A stretch of DNA of 64,000 nt from Channallabes apus. Its lineage: Eukaryota; Chordata; Actinopteri; Siluriformes; Clariidae. The DNA lies in the NCBI GenBank assembly GCA_030522415.1, contig CM060112.1:13749227-13813226 (forward strand), written 5' to 3'. The position numbers and the translations under genes are program-made. The notes beneath the pieces are model-generated. The model did not search any database. It was not told the DNA's origin and saw only the letters and a program-made list of their open reading frames with translations. This document shows, piece by piece, positions 35,085 through 49,380 of this stretch (the stretch's first letter is position 1; every line of letters starts with the position of its first letter).

Positions 35085-38054
35085 AAAACAGGAAAAACAA
35101 CCACACAAGATATTTTTTTTTCTCCATAAACAAAACCACCTCATTCCTGGAATACTGAAAAAATCTGAAAACCAAAATGAAATATGTTTAAATAAAATTC
35201 AGTCTGTACAAGGTTTATCAGAAACCTACCATATAGAGGAGGCTCATTCCTTATTGCTGAAAAAAGAATAATACAGTGTTGAACTAGTACATAAAAGACT
35301 TCTTGTTGGCATACAGGCAGCAATTTGATAATGTGTATGAGCTGCTATTGATCGCTGCCATAGAGAACTTTATGATTCAGATTGGTCTCCATTTAAAAAG
35401 AATTGTTGCATAAAACAGTTGGTTTAACAGTTAGGTTGGACAAAATCAGGATGTTGTGTATGATACGCATATATTATACAGTATATTAAATTCAATTCAA
35501 TTTAATTTGTATAGCGGTTTTAACAATTGTCATTGTCGCAAAGCAGCTTTACACAATCAAAATTATTTAAGTTTGACAAATATATGTATAAAGTATAATT
35601 ATAAAGACATGAAAAACCATATAGCATAAAACTGTCCTTAGCAACAGTCTGCAAATAATAAATAAATTGTATGAACAAGTTTTACCTCGACTGTAATTGT
35701 AAAAGAAGCCATGCAACTTCATAAAAAAATTCAAAAAAAATTCAGAATGCAATTAAAAAAAAAACGCAAAGAATTTCCATTAGTTCATAAGTTCTGTGAA
35801 AGCATGCAGAAAATGGGTATGACTTTGTGAAGCTGTGGATGGTCTCACCATGCTGTGAGGGTATTGTATCTTCAGAACAGGATGGTGTTGTTGTTTGGGT
35901 ACTGTATCCACTGGAGCAGTGCAGAGAGTCATGACTAGTGTGAGGAGTCTCTGAGTTGAGTGTGCCTGCTAATGACAGAGCTAGCCGCTCCCTGGCTGTC
36001 TTCAGCTATATATAGAAGATATATATATATATATTCAAAAAGCATCAACTTAAAGACAAAATGGTGATGTGATATGATATATAAATAATTAAAATCCACC
36101 AGTCCTATTCTAAAACACACAAAACAGTGTTCAGCTTTTACTACAATCCTTGCACTGATTCAAAGCTAATTGGTTAGTCACCAGCCTACATATGTATAGT
36201 ACCTTTCCAGATGTGGACTGGGCTCTAACTCTTTCGCCATAACCACTGTAAACTTGGTGTGGAGGAGCCATAGAGGTGCCATTCTCTGTGCCAGGGACAT
36301 TGCGACTCTGCACCTTTAACACACGGAAAGATAAACAAAAACATTATTCACAACGGGTAAAAGGACAGCCATGTTCACAGGATGTTAACAACAGCACCAA
36401 TATAGATGGAAACTGGAACCAGTTGGATGGATGGATAGATGGATAGGGCAGATGGATACTTTTTTTATTCATCCCCGTGGGGGAATTCACAGATCCAGCA
36501 GTCCACAAATAGTGGACTAAATATATCTAAATATCTAAAAATACGTAAAATAAGGTAAAAAGCAAACCTATGAACAAATAAGAATTAAAAATTAAAAAAA
36601 TAAAAAAGCTCTTGTGCATATTATTGTGCAAAGTCAGTGGTTTTTGTACATATAGTGAGGATGTTATGATACCGCGTGATAAAAAGAACGGTAGCAGGAT
36701 TATCTGAATTTTACTTCTATACATTTTTACAAATATTGACAAGAACATAAAGCCAATGGTACATTTGTTTAAGTATTATTTGATAGTCTAAATATATATT
36801 GATATAGACATAGGACTGCACTCTAACTAGGGGTGTAACGATTTATCACAGTATATTTCGTGATGCAAAAATGTTATGATATGCATCGTAGAGTGTTGGC
36901 GATACATTTACGATATGATGGCAGTTTAATCCTATTGGTTGAGCTGCCAACATGACCTACGCCGCAACAGCATCGCATGTGCTTTCATCGCAGTAGCAGA
37001 AATCGCTTGAACATTAGTAGGGCAACATGAGTTTGGCTGAAAGTGAAATTGAAGATGCCCCGTCTTCTTATAAGTCCATCGTCTGGTAGCATTCTGGTTT
37101 TCCAGTCACGCGACAGGACGACGGTGTGTAAAAAAAAAAAAAAAAAAAAAAGTACTGATAAAAGCAAAGAATGTTGCAATTACATCTGACGGGTGGACTT
37201 TGTGGGCTTGTCAGAGATACTGTATATTACAATCACGGTGGAAAATGAAAAGTTTTGTGCTTCAGACTCGCTGCTTTTTGAGTCGCACACTGGGTCTATC
37301 ATAGCCGAAGTTTTAAAAGCGGCTGTACAAGAGTGGGAGCTTCATAGGGTTCTTCATAGCACTGCAGTTGTTACTGACAACACAGGCAACATGGATGTGG
37401 AAGTGAGAGAAGCCGGGTTGTCACCGCATATCAAGTGTTTCATGCACACATTGAATCTTGCGTGGCAAGCCAGTTTAAATGCTTTAAGAAGTTCTGCCTG
37501 TGGTATCTTTAATTTTAAGTTCATGTTAAATGTAACAATTTTTTCAGTGACAGAAAGACATACAGTGAAACCTTGAAACCGCGAGTAACGCAGTTTACGT
37601 GTGTTCCGCAAGACGAGCAGGATTTTTAACAAATTACGACTAGAAAAACGAGCAAGTCTTGGTTTACGTGCACCGAGTATCATGTATCATGCATGCGCTT
37701 CAGGTTTTGATGCCGAGCGTCACGTGATCACAACTGAGTCAACATTTTTTCTCTCTGCTGCGGAATTGTGGGTAATTGTCTCCCCTGCTGAGTCTTAGTG
37801 CTCGTCTCTTACTGATATAATCAACATCCGTGCACGCGTGTACTGTTTAATATAACACTGTGACCACGTGTGTGTGCTTAAAACATTTTGTGTTTGAAAA
37901 TGTGTGTGTACAGCGCTCGTTTACCGTTTCTTATAACACACGTCCGCGCACGTGTAAAGCAAAAGAAAGTCTCATTAGAGGTTAAAAATCCATTTTCTCC
38001 CTCAGCCCTCTCTGTCGTTAAGTGTGTGCTCTCTCTCTCTCTCGCTTTAATGTC

Positions 38055-38106
<52 letters not shown>

Positions 38107-41100
38107 AGAAGCACCCCCTCTCTGCTTCACACACACACACACACAGTAAGGCGACAAAGAGCGAGAGAGAGTGTGTGAACCGGCATGGTGTCAAATTATG
38201 TGTGCACACACTCCGCAGCACAAGAGAGCTGGCATATATATCATATATATATATATATATCTGGCTTAATTTTTTGTTTTATTAAAGGTAAAATGCAGGT
38301 TAATTTGTTTATTTTTACTTTATATTTTGTGTTAATTATTTTTATGTATTTATTTTTTTGGGCTGTGAAATGATTACTTTGAATTTCCGTTATTTCCTAT
38401 GGGAGAATTTGCTTTGGTTTACGAGTGTTTTGGAGCCTGCTTCCTGAACGAATTATGCTTGTAATCCAAGGTTTCACTGTATTCAGTTATTTTGAATACA
38501 GAAGTTTTTTTTTATTAAACCTTGAAATGTGTATTGTATTAAAATGTTTTTGAAATAAATCTGTTCTTTGAATTTCATTTTAAAATTTTGTTCAAAATAT
38601 CGTGATACATATATCGTGAACTAGGGCTGCACGATATTAGGAAAATATGCGATATGTTGTTGAATATTGTGATAATATTTCTTGCGATATATAACATTTC
38701 CCTAGAGAAATGCATTTTTTATTATTGCCTATTTTTTTTTTAAATCATTTATATGTAATAAAATAAACAGGTAATAGATATTCGTCTGATGTGTCAAGCA
38801 AATATTTAGACTTCATGAATGACTTAAAACCCTCAGCAGATATTCTGACTTCTAGTTTGCTGTTACTATAAACCTGCCAACACAATATGAATTACTTTCA
38901 AAGATTACTTTTTATTTATGTGTAACCATACACTCATCAATAGTGTCTTAAAACAAGAGCATCTTTTAAACAAAATATTTCCTTTGGCTTGCCTGTTTTT
39001 TTTGCTTTGTTTGTTTTTTAAAATAAAAATAAACATTATTAAACAAAAATTAAATAAAAAATATTATTTGTCACACACACTCGCTCCGCGACCGGCACTA
39101 GGACCCAGAAGTAGTACGGTCACAACACAGGAAGCATAAAAGGAAACAAGATGTCGCATCACATCGCTCAGTCATTGAGTTCGTCCATGTCGGTCCAGAT
39201 TGTTCGTCTGCCATTTCGTGAGTACTCACTTTCTTGGGTTTACTTTCTGATCCAAGTGTGTGTTTATAGGGCGCGGGTTAAATTTGTGTTTTTTCCTTGC
39301 TCCCCTTCTGTGAGAGTCCTTAGACTAATTTGCGTGGTTATCCTGCCTACTCACTTACTTCCGCGTTTGGGTTTACCACCCATGCTACAAGGGGTTAACC
39401 GCTAATCGCTAAGTCTTCTGATCATCCCGGGTTAGTTCGCGACAGAATTAAGTATAAAGATACAAGTATAAAGATATACGCGGGTATAAAGATAGTAAGG
39501 GCCCATCTGATTGGTCAAATATGGACACACAAATGCTTGGGATATAAATAAAATTTCATTGATCGCAACTCTTTCCGATACAGATATACCATTATCGAGA
39601 TAACGATAATTTTTCGATATATGGTACAGCCCTATCGTGAACCCAGTATCGAGATACGTACCGTATCTTGACCTGGGCATAGTGTTACACCCCTAACTCT
39701 AACAGAGGCTTACAGTTTAGTTCACATAAAATTTCAGGGAAATTATTACAATGACATAAACCAGTTACACTATCTGACAGTGCTGCTTTTACAATTAAAA
39801 AGGAAGCTGAAGTATTAACCCATAAAAACAAGAACAATTTTAATGTTTTCTTTTGCCTTATGCCTCTCAAGTTTCCTCAAGTTCAGATCTTGGCATTCGG
39901 TATTCTAGTGGCCTCTCTACAACTGACTGCACATATTTGTGTACGCTAAGCTACTGGATTTTTTTGTCTTTACCTCCTTATTTCATTATAAACGGAGAAA
40001 AGTGGAAACAGAAACATTTTTTATTAAATACCATTATTTCTTTGTGTGATGAGCCACTTTTTTGGTTTTAAATTACCATTTAAGATTCTAAAAAAAAAAT
40101 TATCAATTATCTTTAACAAATAAAAAAGAAAAGCTGCAAAGTGCTCTGAAAAAGTTGAGGAAAATGTATTTATTTTTAATTGCCTTTAAAACGTTTGCAC
40201 CATTCAAATGTCTTACTGCAGCTAAGAGTCTCATCACCGTGCTGTGCATGAAGTCCACTGTAAACTCAGTTTGACACATTGTTCACGAGAAATTTCATCA
40301 CAAGTCCCATTTGGCTTGAACGCCCCTCATATTTATTTATATTACAATAAGTGATGAAATTTCTCATGAACAAAAGTGTAAAACTGATTTTACAGAGGAC
40401 TTCATGCACGGTACGGTGATGAGAATTTTTGACACAATATGAGAAAATCAGTGAACCATGCAAAGATATGCAGTTGTATCTGTCGGCATGTGTGCACTCT
40501 CACACTACCTGTCCTGCTTCTTGGACTTGGAAATGCAGGCCATCCATGACACTGGTGATGGAGTCCAGAGAGGGCATGTGACGCACTGATGCGTAGTTAC
40601 TAGAAAGAGGCACACATTCAGAGAAAGTACAAGCATCCGTTGCCTCCAAATATACACTATTTCCATTAAACAAAATTTAATAAAAGTGTTCCCAAAACAA
40701 AATTAGCTTTTAACCTGCTAATGCTGCTTTTGCGTGAGAGTGTGTTGCTAGGAGATGCAGGCGGAGTCTGGAATGCATAGATGTATTCAGAACCTTTCAC
40801 GTCAAGAATAACCTGAAATAGAGAAGGAGAAGGGAGAGAGAAAGAGAGAGATGCAGTATCTGAGTATTGCATGGTTTGGTAGGTGCAGCTTGTATGAAAG
40901 TTGAGGTTTTACCTGTTCACTAGAAGGTGGTAAAGCATTTGGGTCTACTGTCAGGTTACAAAGGTCTTCAAGAATAGACTGTAGATGTGTTACTTCACCA
41001 AGCATACCAATCTCTTCATCCTTAAAAAAAAATACAAGCAACATAAAACATAGTTAAAGACTAATAAAAATTACAGAATTAATACCACAAAAACAGTGTC

Positions 41101-42801
41101 TAAATTGCAGAATGGTAACCCTGAAAAGGTTACCATTCGGGCCAGAGGTAGCTCAGTGGTTAACGCATTGGACTACGGTTCGGAAGATCCCAGGTTCAAA
41201 CCCCACAACCACTGTTGGGCCCTTGAGCAAGGCCCTTAACCCTAAAAACTGCTCAGATGTATAATGAGATAAAAATGTAAGTCGCTCTGGATAAGAGCGT
41301 CTGCCAAATTCCTAAATGTAAAGAAAAAAAAAATGTAAATGTAGATTAAGTATTTCATGAATAGCTTGTGAACAGTACTAGGCTGATGTTCATGTGCATA
41401 TACTCTGTCTCTCTCTAAAAACAACGAAAATGATTGAATACCTCCTGATAATGCAGTACTGTGCTATGCATAGTTTGAGAGCTTAGCTGAAGCTTTTAAA
41501 GATTTGTAGCTGTGAGTGGTAGCTGTGTGTGGGGGGTGAGAGAGAAAGGAGAAAACTCACAAGAACAGGTTTTAGCATAGCAACAAAAGAGCAGAAACGT
41601 CCTCTTTCCTCAATGAGCGCTCTGCACACTGCTCTCTTCTCAGTGTCTTCTAACTCAGCATAGCGAGTGTTCACATCATGCAAAGCACTGTCCAATTGCA
41701 TCCGCACCTCCTCCTTACCTGTGCACATGCACACAGAACATTCTATAAACATTGTAAAACACATCTTTAAAGGCTTATTGATTCATCTAAATCAACTGAC
41801 TGACTGGTGGTGAGAAGCCTGATGAACTGATTTACCAGTGAACTACCAGTCCAAACAGAAAGCCAGTTGCTACTCATAGCATATTTACATATTTAATGTG
41901 CGCAAAACAAACAGAAAGTAGCCCTAATCCATATATAATAAAATAGTCTAATTGTAGTGACAAAGTTATTAACCCTTACCCTAGCTCTTCTTTTGCACCC
42001 ATGTCTCCAAAACCCATTCTAATGAAAACACACAGCTGTGCCACATCCACAACATCAGTCGACTCATCAAATTGAAGAGAAACATTCACACTGTTCAATA
42101 TCCTTCCTTAACTGCGCCTCGACATCCCTCACATCGCCGTGTAACAGTGCCACGGGATAATTGCACATCCTTAACGGCAGCTATGATATCACTTTTATTC
42201 TTGAAGTCACCAAATAGTGCGTCTACAGCCGCGACAAATGCTTCTTTCACAACTTCGCCATCCTTGAAAGACTCCTTGTGTTTTGCAAGAACGTGACTGA
42301 CGCGATAAGATGCTAAAGCTGCAGTCTTACCCTTGGTGTTTGGCCTGGTGAAAATGGACTGCTGTGCTGCTAACTGTCTCTTCAATTCCTGGACTTTTCG
42401 GGTGCGTAGAGCTGATTTAGCCAGGAAATCTGCATCGTAGCTTTTGTGCACGGTTTTGAAATGGCGACTGAAATTGCCCCCTTTTTAAAAAAATTTTTTT
42501 TGCTTCTGCCATAGTTGCGTTTTACTTTGCTGAAAAAAGTACTACTTAAACACTGAGTCCCTACTAGTAACGTGCCTATAGCTAAAAACCTGGTTGAATT
42601 CAGATTAGCGTACTAGCATACTACTCTCACTATTTCTGCCATATATTTATATGAAATAGTATGGGTAGTAGGGCTGCACGATATATCGAAAAAATATTGT
42701 TATCGCGATAACAAGGAGTTGCGATAAATACTTTATTTGCCAAGCATTTGTGTGTCCAAATTTGACCAATCAGCCCTTACTATGTTTATACCCGCTTATA
42801 T

Positions 42802-42846
<45 letters not shown>

Positions 42847-45800
42847 TATATCTTTATACTTCATTCTGTCGCGAACTAACCCTGGATGATCAGAAGATTT
42901 AGCGATTAGCCGTTAGCCGCGATTAGTCGTTAGCCCTTTATAGACGGTAAACCCAAACACGGAAGCAAGCGAGTAGGCAGGATAACCACGCGAATTAGTT
43001 TAAGGACTCTCACAGAAGGGGAGCAAGGGAAAAACACACATTTAACCCGCGTCCTATAAACACACACTCGAATCTGAACCGACATGGTGAACTCAGTGAC
43101 TAAGCTGTATGCACTAGTTTGTTTACTCCTCTTATACTTCCGGGTTTGCGCCCGCATTACTTCTGGGTCCTAGTGCCGGTCGAGGAGCGTGTGTGCGTGC
43201 GTGCGCGCGCGTGTGTGTGTGTGACAAATAGTATTTTTTTAAATTAAATTTTTGTTTAATAATATTTATTTTTATAAAAAAAAAAACAGACAAGCCAAAG
43301 AGAATATTTAGTTTAAAGGATGCTCTTGTTTTAAGACACTATTGATGAGTGTATGGTTACACGTAAATATAAAGTAATGTTTGAAAGTAATTCATATTGT
43401 GTTGGCAGGTTTATAGTAACAGCAAACCAGAAGTCAGAATATCTGCTGAGGGGTTTAAGTCATTCATAGTGTTTTGAAGTCTAAATATTTGCAACTTCCT
43501 TGACATATAGTTTCTTTTTAGCCTGAATTAGATTTAATTACATCAGACGAATATCTATTACCTGTTTACTTTAGTATGATCATTACATATAAATAAATAA
43601 ATAAATAATAAAAAAAATAGGCAATAATAATAATAAAAAAATGCATTTCTCTAGGGAAATGTTATATCGCAAGAAATATCGTTATCACAGTATTCAACAA
43701 CAATATCGCATATTTTCCTAATATCGTGCAGCCCTAATGGGTAGTATGTGAGTATGCGATTTCAAATTCAGCCACTAATTCTGCCGGTTTTAATTTTTTC
43801 AGCGCAGAGCCGAACGTAATCAGTGATCTTGTAAGGGAAAATAAAGAACTGTTTTTTAAAATAAGTACAGAGTTTCTTTACTCAAGAAATACTATGTCTA
43901 TAAAGGTTATTATTTTATGTATTTGAGGTTTAAGGCGTGGAAACTGAAGAAAGCGAAAGGACAAACCAGAAGGCAGGTGCTTTCGCAATCGACTGGAAAG
44001 CAGTCTGCGATCGACTGGTTGGGCACACCTGAAATAGACTATAGGTCTGAAGATATGCAAAAACCTCTCCTGATTTCAGGTGTTCTACGCTTTACACTTT
44101 TGCCCTGGTTAACTCTAATAGCCGTTATTTTAAAATGGACATGTCTAGGAGTAAGAAAATAATTCAAATCAATTACATTTAACCATAGTCTTTTTTCACA
44201 AGGTGCTTTACAGGATGAAAAAATTTAAATCAATTTGGAAAGTGTCAGATGTGTATAAATTAGAATTATTAGTTTGTCACTGATGAGCAAGCCGAGGATG
44301 ACGGTGCCAAGGAAAAACTCAGATGGCAATAGGAAGAAACCTTGAGAGGAACCACACTCAACTGGGATCCCATCCTTATTTGGGTGATACCAAATGTCAT
44401 ATAAAAAGGATAGCAGATATTAAACAGTATTATGTAATACAATATCGTCAATACCTACCCCTTAATTCCTCCAGAACAGGGAACTAAGTCACGTCGTCAC
44501 TATGTTACCTGGGGCCAGGGGTAGCTCAGTGGTTAAAGCATTGGACTACGGTTCGGAAGATCCCAGGTTCAAATCCGACAACCACTAATGCCTCTTTTCC
44601 ACTGCATAGAACGACACGACACGGTTCAGTTCAACTCACTTCGGTTCGGCGCAGTTTGGCTCGGTTTGCGCTTCCACTGCAGTGTAGTAACGCTTTAGCG
44701 TGGGCGGGATTACTCACATTTGCGGCGCCGCTACTGCCGTGACGTCATCGTAAACGCGCCACAAACAAACACACAACAATGGAGCATATCGACGGCATGG
44801 TGTTCTTCATTCTCGGCATGTGGATGTTTTTAACAGCAAGACGAAGGAGTTTGTTTCAAAAGAGGCCGACGGTTAATACAAAAAGGTGCGTGCGATCCTT
44901 CTCTGGATGTTTCTAAATATAGCGGTTCTGTTGTGTCTCGTGTCGCAAGTTCGGTGACGCAGTAATGACGATTTTCTCCGGCTAATCAGTGACCAGCCGT
45001 GTTTACACGTCACGTTTTGGTAACGGTTCGGTGCGCTTGGAACCTCGGCTGAGGTGGTACTAAAAAAAGGACCAGGTACTATGTACTGTTCCCAGGGAAA
45101 ACCCCCCCCCAAAAGTGAGTAGAATTGAACCGTGTCATGTCGTACTATGCAGTGGAAAAGCGCCATAAGTTGTCACTGTTGGGCCCTTGAACCCTCAACT
45201 GCTCAGATGTGTAATGAGATAAGAATGTAAGTTGCTCTGGATAAGAGCGTCTGCCAAACGCCTAAATGTAAATGTTCTGGAGGAATTAAGGGACAGGTAT
45301 TGGGGCTGCAGTGTTGGCACCAAGCTAAAGGCTAAGCTAAAAGTTAGGTGGAGATACAACCCCTCTAATTCTAATCAGTCATAATGGAGAACATGAATTT
45401 GCTGGCTAACAGATCTGATGAGCTAGTGGACCTGGTCTACTAGAAGCTAGTCCACTAGAAGCTAATCACCTTCTCAATGGCCCACAAAGCTTTGCACATC
45501 TAGTAAACTACTGGTAAACTTTATTGGACTTTGAAGGCCAATAAAGGCCACATGCAACTCAATGCATGTGGCCTTTCTTGAGATGTGACTTTTTGTAACA
45601 TTCCCATTCAAGCTACATATGTGGAGAATTAGTGATATCGTCGCATGCAAGCAATGATCACTCTGTCAAAAACTGCTGGAACTGCTTCAGACTTGCTGTA
45701 GGCCCTCTTATGACGCTTTTCCACTGCATAGTACGGCAAGACACGGTTCAGTTCAACTCACTTTTGGGGGGGGGGGGGTTTCCACTGAGAACAGTACCTG

Positions 45801-48091
45801 GTCCTTTTTTTTAGTACCACCACAGCCGAGGTTCCAAGAACGACGAACCGTTACCAAAACGTGACGTGTAAACTCTGCGACACGAGACACAACAGAACCG
45901 CTATATTTAGAACAGCCAGAGAAGGATCGGACGCACCTTTTTGTATTAACCAAAAATTTTCTTTGGCTGCCATCAGCCTCTTTTGAAACAAACTCCTTCG
46001 TCTTGCTGTTAAAAACATCCACATGCCGAGAATGAACACCACCATGCCGTCGATATGCTCCATTGTTGTGTGTTTGTTTGTGGCGCGTTTACGATGACGT
46101 CACGGCAGTAGCGGCGCCGCGACTAAAACGACACGTGAATAATCCCGCCCACTCTAAAGCGTTACTACACTGCAGTGGAAGCGCAAACCGACCCGAACTG
46201 ACCCGAACCGAAGTCAGTTGAACTGAACCGTGTCGTGCCGTACTATGCAGTGGAAAAGAGGCATTAGTAGCCTCCCTGATCAGTCTTCTCCTGGCTCTTT
46301 TATCCAGTTTAGATGCCCTGATCCAGGCAGCGTCTGTGTTGAACCTAATACCTTCTGATCTTAATAATACACCCAACTGTGCTTCACCTGAATGAGTTTA
46401 CAAGTCATTTTAGGAGAGGGTTATCCTTTTCCAAATCAGTGATTGTTTATATTATTTATTTTTTATGTGGCATGTTGGTCTTATACCTTTCACTTGGATG
46501 TTGAAGCTGCACTGAGTAAGTACAGCTGGATGAACCAAAAACTATGCGCCTCTTAATTTCAGGGTGCAAAGCACACAAACATTAACGGAAACATCTGTCA
46601 GGGAGTAAAATATATATATTATTTTTACTTTTTTCAAAGGTAAACTGCAGGTTAATTTGTTTTATTTTTAGTTTATATTTTGTATTAATTATTTTTATGT
46701 ATTTATCTTAATCTGAGTTTTCTCAAATTGCTGCTCATCATTGCAATGCTACTAGGCTTGGTCACATGTCCAATTTTTTTTATATTTTAAAACTATTAAA
46801 TATTTAAGCAATACAGTTGAATCAGTTGTTCGTGTACAGTTTGTGCATCCTGTTTAATTTATATAGCGACAGTGCAATATAGTGAAAAAATTAAGCAACA
46901 AAGCATAATTATTTTAAAAGGAGGTGATTCTTTTACTATATCCACTGTATCTGTACAAGTAAGGTGCGCGTCAGCTGTTGTTTCTAAGGAGATTGGTAAA
47001 ATATCAGCAGGAGATTTTTACAAATGTTTAAAGAACAGTCAGTCACTGCCAGTGTACCCTTCTATGAGGTAGTGTGCTGGGGAAGCAGCCTTAAAAGGAG
47101 GCATGCCACACATTTGGACAAGCTAGTTCAGTCATCGATTTGAAGCTGGACTCTCTTGAGGCAGTACTGGAGAGGAGGACATTAAACATAGTCCTATCCA
47201 TCATGGCCAAGTCCAACCACCCAATGCACAGAGCTTTTACCAAACAGAAGAATGTGTTCAGTGGAACAAAAGTGCTTAACTGACAGACTCAAAAAATCCG
47301 TTGTCACTTGGGTTTTTCAACACCTCTAGATCTATGCTTAAGGCTCTTTTGCTTCATACACCATGGTGCTACCTGCATAGCTGTCCGCTCACTTACTCCA
47401 AGGGTTACCTATTACGCGATTATGCATAAGCCCGGTGACATCGCTTCATGTGCTTATGTTCTTACCCTGACGTGCCCATCTCTGAGTTGTGCTTCCATGT
47501 TCTTTTTAGACATGAGGCTTCCTCCTGCAACCCTTCCAAACAAACTGTATTTGTTCAGTTTTGTTCGGATTGTTCTGTCTTAAAGTTTAACATTTAACAT
47601 GCTCAGTGAGGCCTGTAGATTTAGATTGGTCACGGTCTTAAATGCTTATCACTTGTGAATAATCTTCCTCACTACAGAACTTTAACTCAAAATTGTTTGG
47701 AAATAGTTTTATAACCCTAGAAAGGGTTATGATGTGCAGCAATAAGCGACTACGGCCATTGGCTTATGTCTTTCCCTATTGACATGGTGTTGAATGTTCC
47801 GACCTAGCAAACTGCCAAAACTTTTGTTTTTTCAGAGGTCTGCACACCTGCTGATAAGCAATTAATCACAGGCTGATGATTAGCAGCACTACATCCTGTA
47901 GAAGCCTTGTTTTTTGCTGTACTGTCACGCTCATAATTCTTACCTTTTTTTACTTTCTTCTGCAGTTTGATTGTATCAGATGATTTCTTCCTGATGTCTG
48001 CACGTGCCTTCTTATACTCTAAAAAGAAAAACATTTAACATTTCTCAAAGCTTAATGAAGGAAATGCAAGTTAAAAATTACAAATAATTAT

Positions 48092-48158
<67 letters not shown>

Positions 48159-49224
48159 TTTTATTGCAGTCAGTCTAGTTAATCACAGTCATAATCTGTG
48201 ATTAATCACAATTTTAATATACTCAGATTTATTTGCATTATAAACGTGCAATGTTAGAATAAAGAAATGCTTGAAAAACTGCTTAGAAGACACATATGCC
48301 ACTTTATAATATCTTGAACATTAACATCTAACAAATGTTACATTAAAATCTTCTGAATGGGGACCGGCACTACATGCAGCGGCTGGGTAGTATGGAGTGT
48401 GACAGTGGGGCTCGAACTCAAATCATCAGATCCAAAAATTTGGGATGAGTACGAGTGTTTTTTGTGTGAGAGAGCTTCTGTCGTCAAAATGGTGTGTGTG
48501 TGTGTGCATACGCTTGAGTGAGTGAGAGTTTCTGTCTGTAAAATTGTGCGAGTGTGTGTATGTGTGTACGCGTTTGTGAGAGTGAGAGCTGACTGATGTG
48601 CAGTAACACAGTAACTCCCGCCCCACTCCTCTCCTCTCTCTGGTCTCAATCACTACAGCAACGATTCTTTTCAAATTTAAAGTGCAGGTTAATATGTTTT
48701 ATTTTTACTTCATATTTTGTATGAATTACTTTATATTATTTTTGGGTTGTGAAGCTAACCATCAGAGTTTCCATTATTTCTTATGGGAAAATTAGCAAAC
48801 ATTTAAATCTTGGAATCAAATGCAACTTCTTTTATCTTGCCACTGTTGAGTCTGTGAAAAACAGTGGAACCTTGGATTGCGAGTAATACGGTTTTGCAAG
48901 CATTCCGCAAGACAAGCAAAATTTTTCAATAAATTTTGACTTGAAAACGCAGTCTTGAGTTACGAGTACCGACTATCATGTAGCCTGCGTGCGCTTCTAG
49001 CTTTGACGCCGAGTGTCACGTAATCCCGCGCTGTGGAATTGTCTCCCCTGTCTTAGTGCGCGTCTCTCACTGGTATAATCAACATCCATGCACGTGTGTA
49101 CTGTTTACTATAACACTATGACCATGTGTGTGCATGTAAAGCATCTTTTATTTTGTGTTTGTATGTGTGTGTTCGTGAAAGTCGTAAAGCAAAAGCAAGT
49201 GTCAGAGAGGTTAAGATCCATTTT

Positions 49225-49259
<35 letters not shown>

Positions 49260-49320
49260 AGCCCGCACTGATTCCGAGTGTCATTAGAGATGTTCCTTGT
49301 TAATTTTCCAGATGAAGCAG

Positions 49321-49380
<60 letters not shown>

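Larger units (their letters stand above)
36828..39695 (+). mobile_element. hAT transposon containing two nested elements
   Basis: The ends are TAGGGGTGTAACGAT and GTGTTACACCCCTA, with an exact 8-bp target-site duplication, ACTCTAAC, on both sides (36820-36827 and 39696-39703). Between about 37170 and 37510 the plus strand encodes hAT transposase: TSDGWT, then after a frameshift SHTGSIIAEVLKAAVQEWEL, VVTDNTGNMDVEVREAGLSP and CFMHTLNLAWQASL. These match the RNase-H-like catalytic core around the second Asp. The N-terminal BED finger is largely lost. The element carries insertions at 37563-38479 and 38622-39634. It sits in the mtss intron between exons 36203 and 40509 and is inactive. Confidence 0.93.

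Noticed and set aside
34915..35175. Ile/Tyr-rich small protein
   Set aside because: It is a translation of a (TA)n microsatellite.
37888..38178. Cys/Val-rich or Thr/His-rich small proteins on both strands
   Set aside because: They are translations of (TG)n/(CA)n arrays inside a MITE.
39151..39405. 84-codon frame shared with 42930-43157
   Set aside because: The similarity comes from two copies of one hAT MITE. The frames differ in length and start and show no domain.
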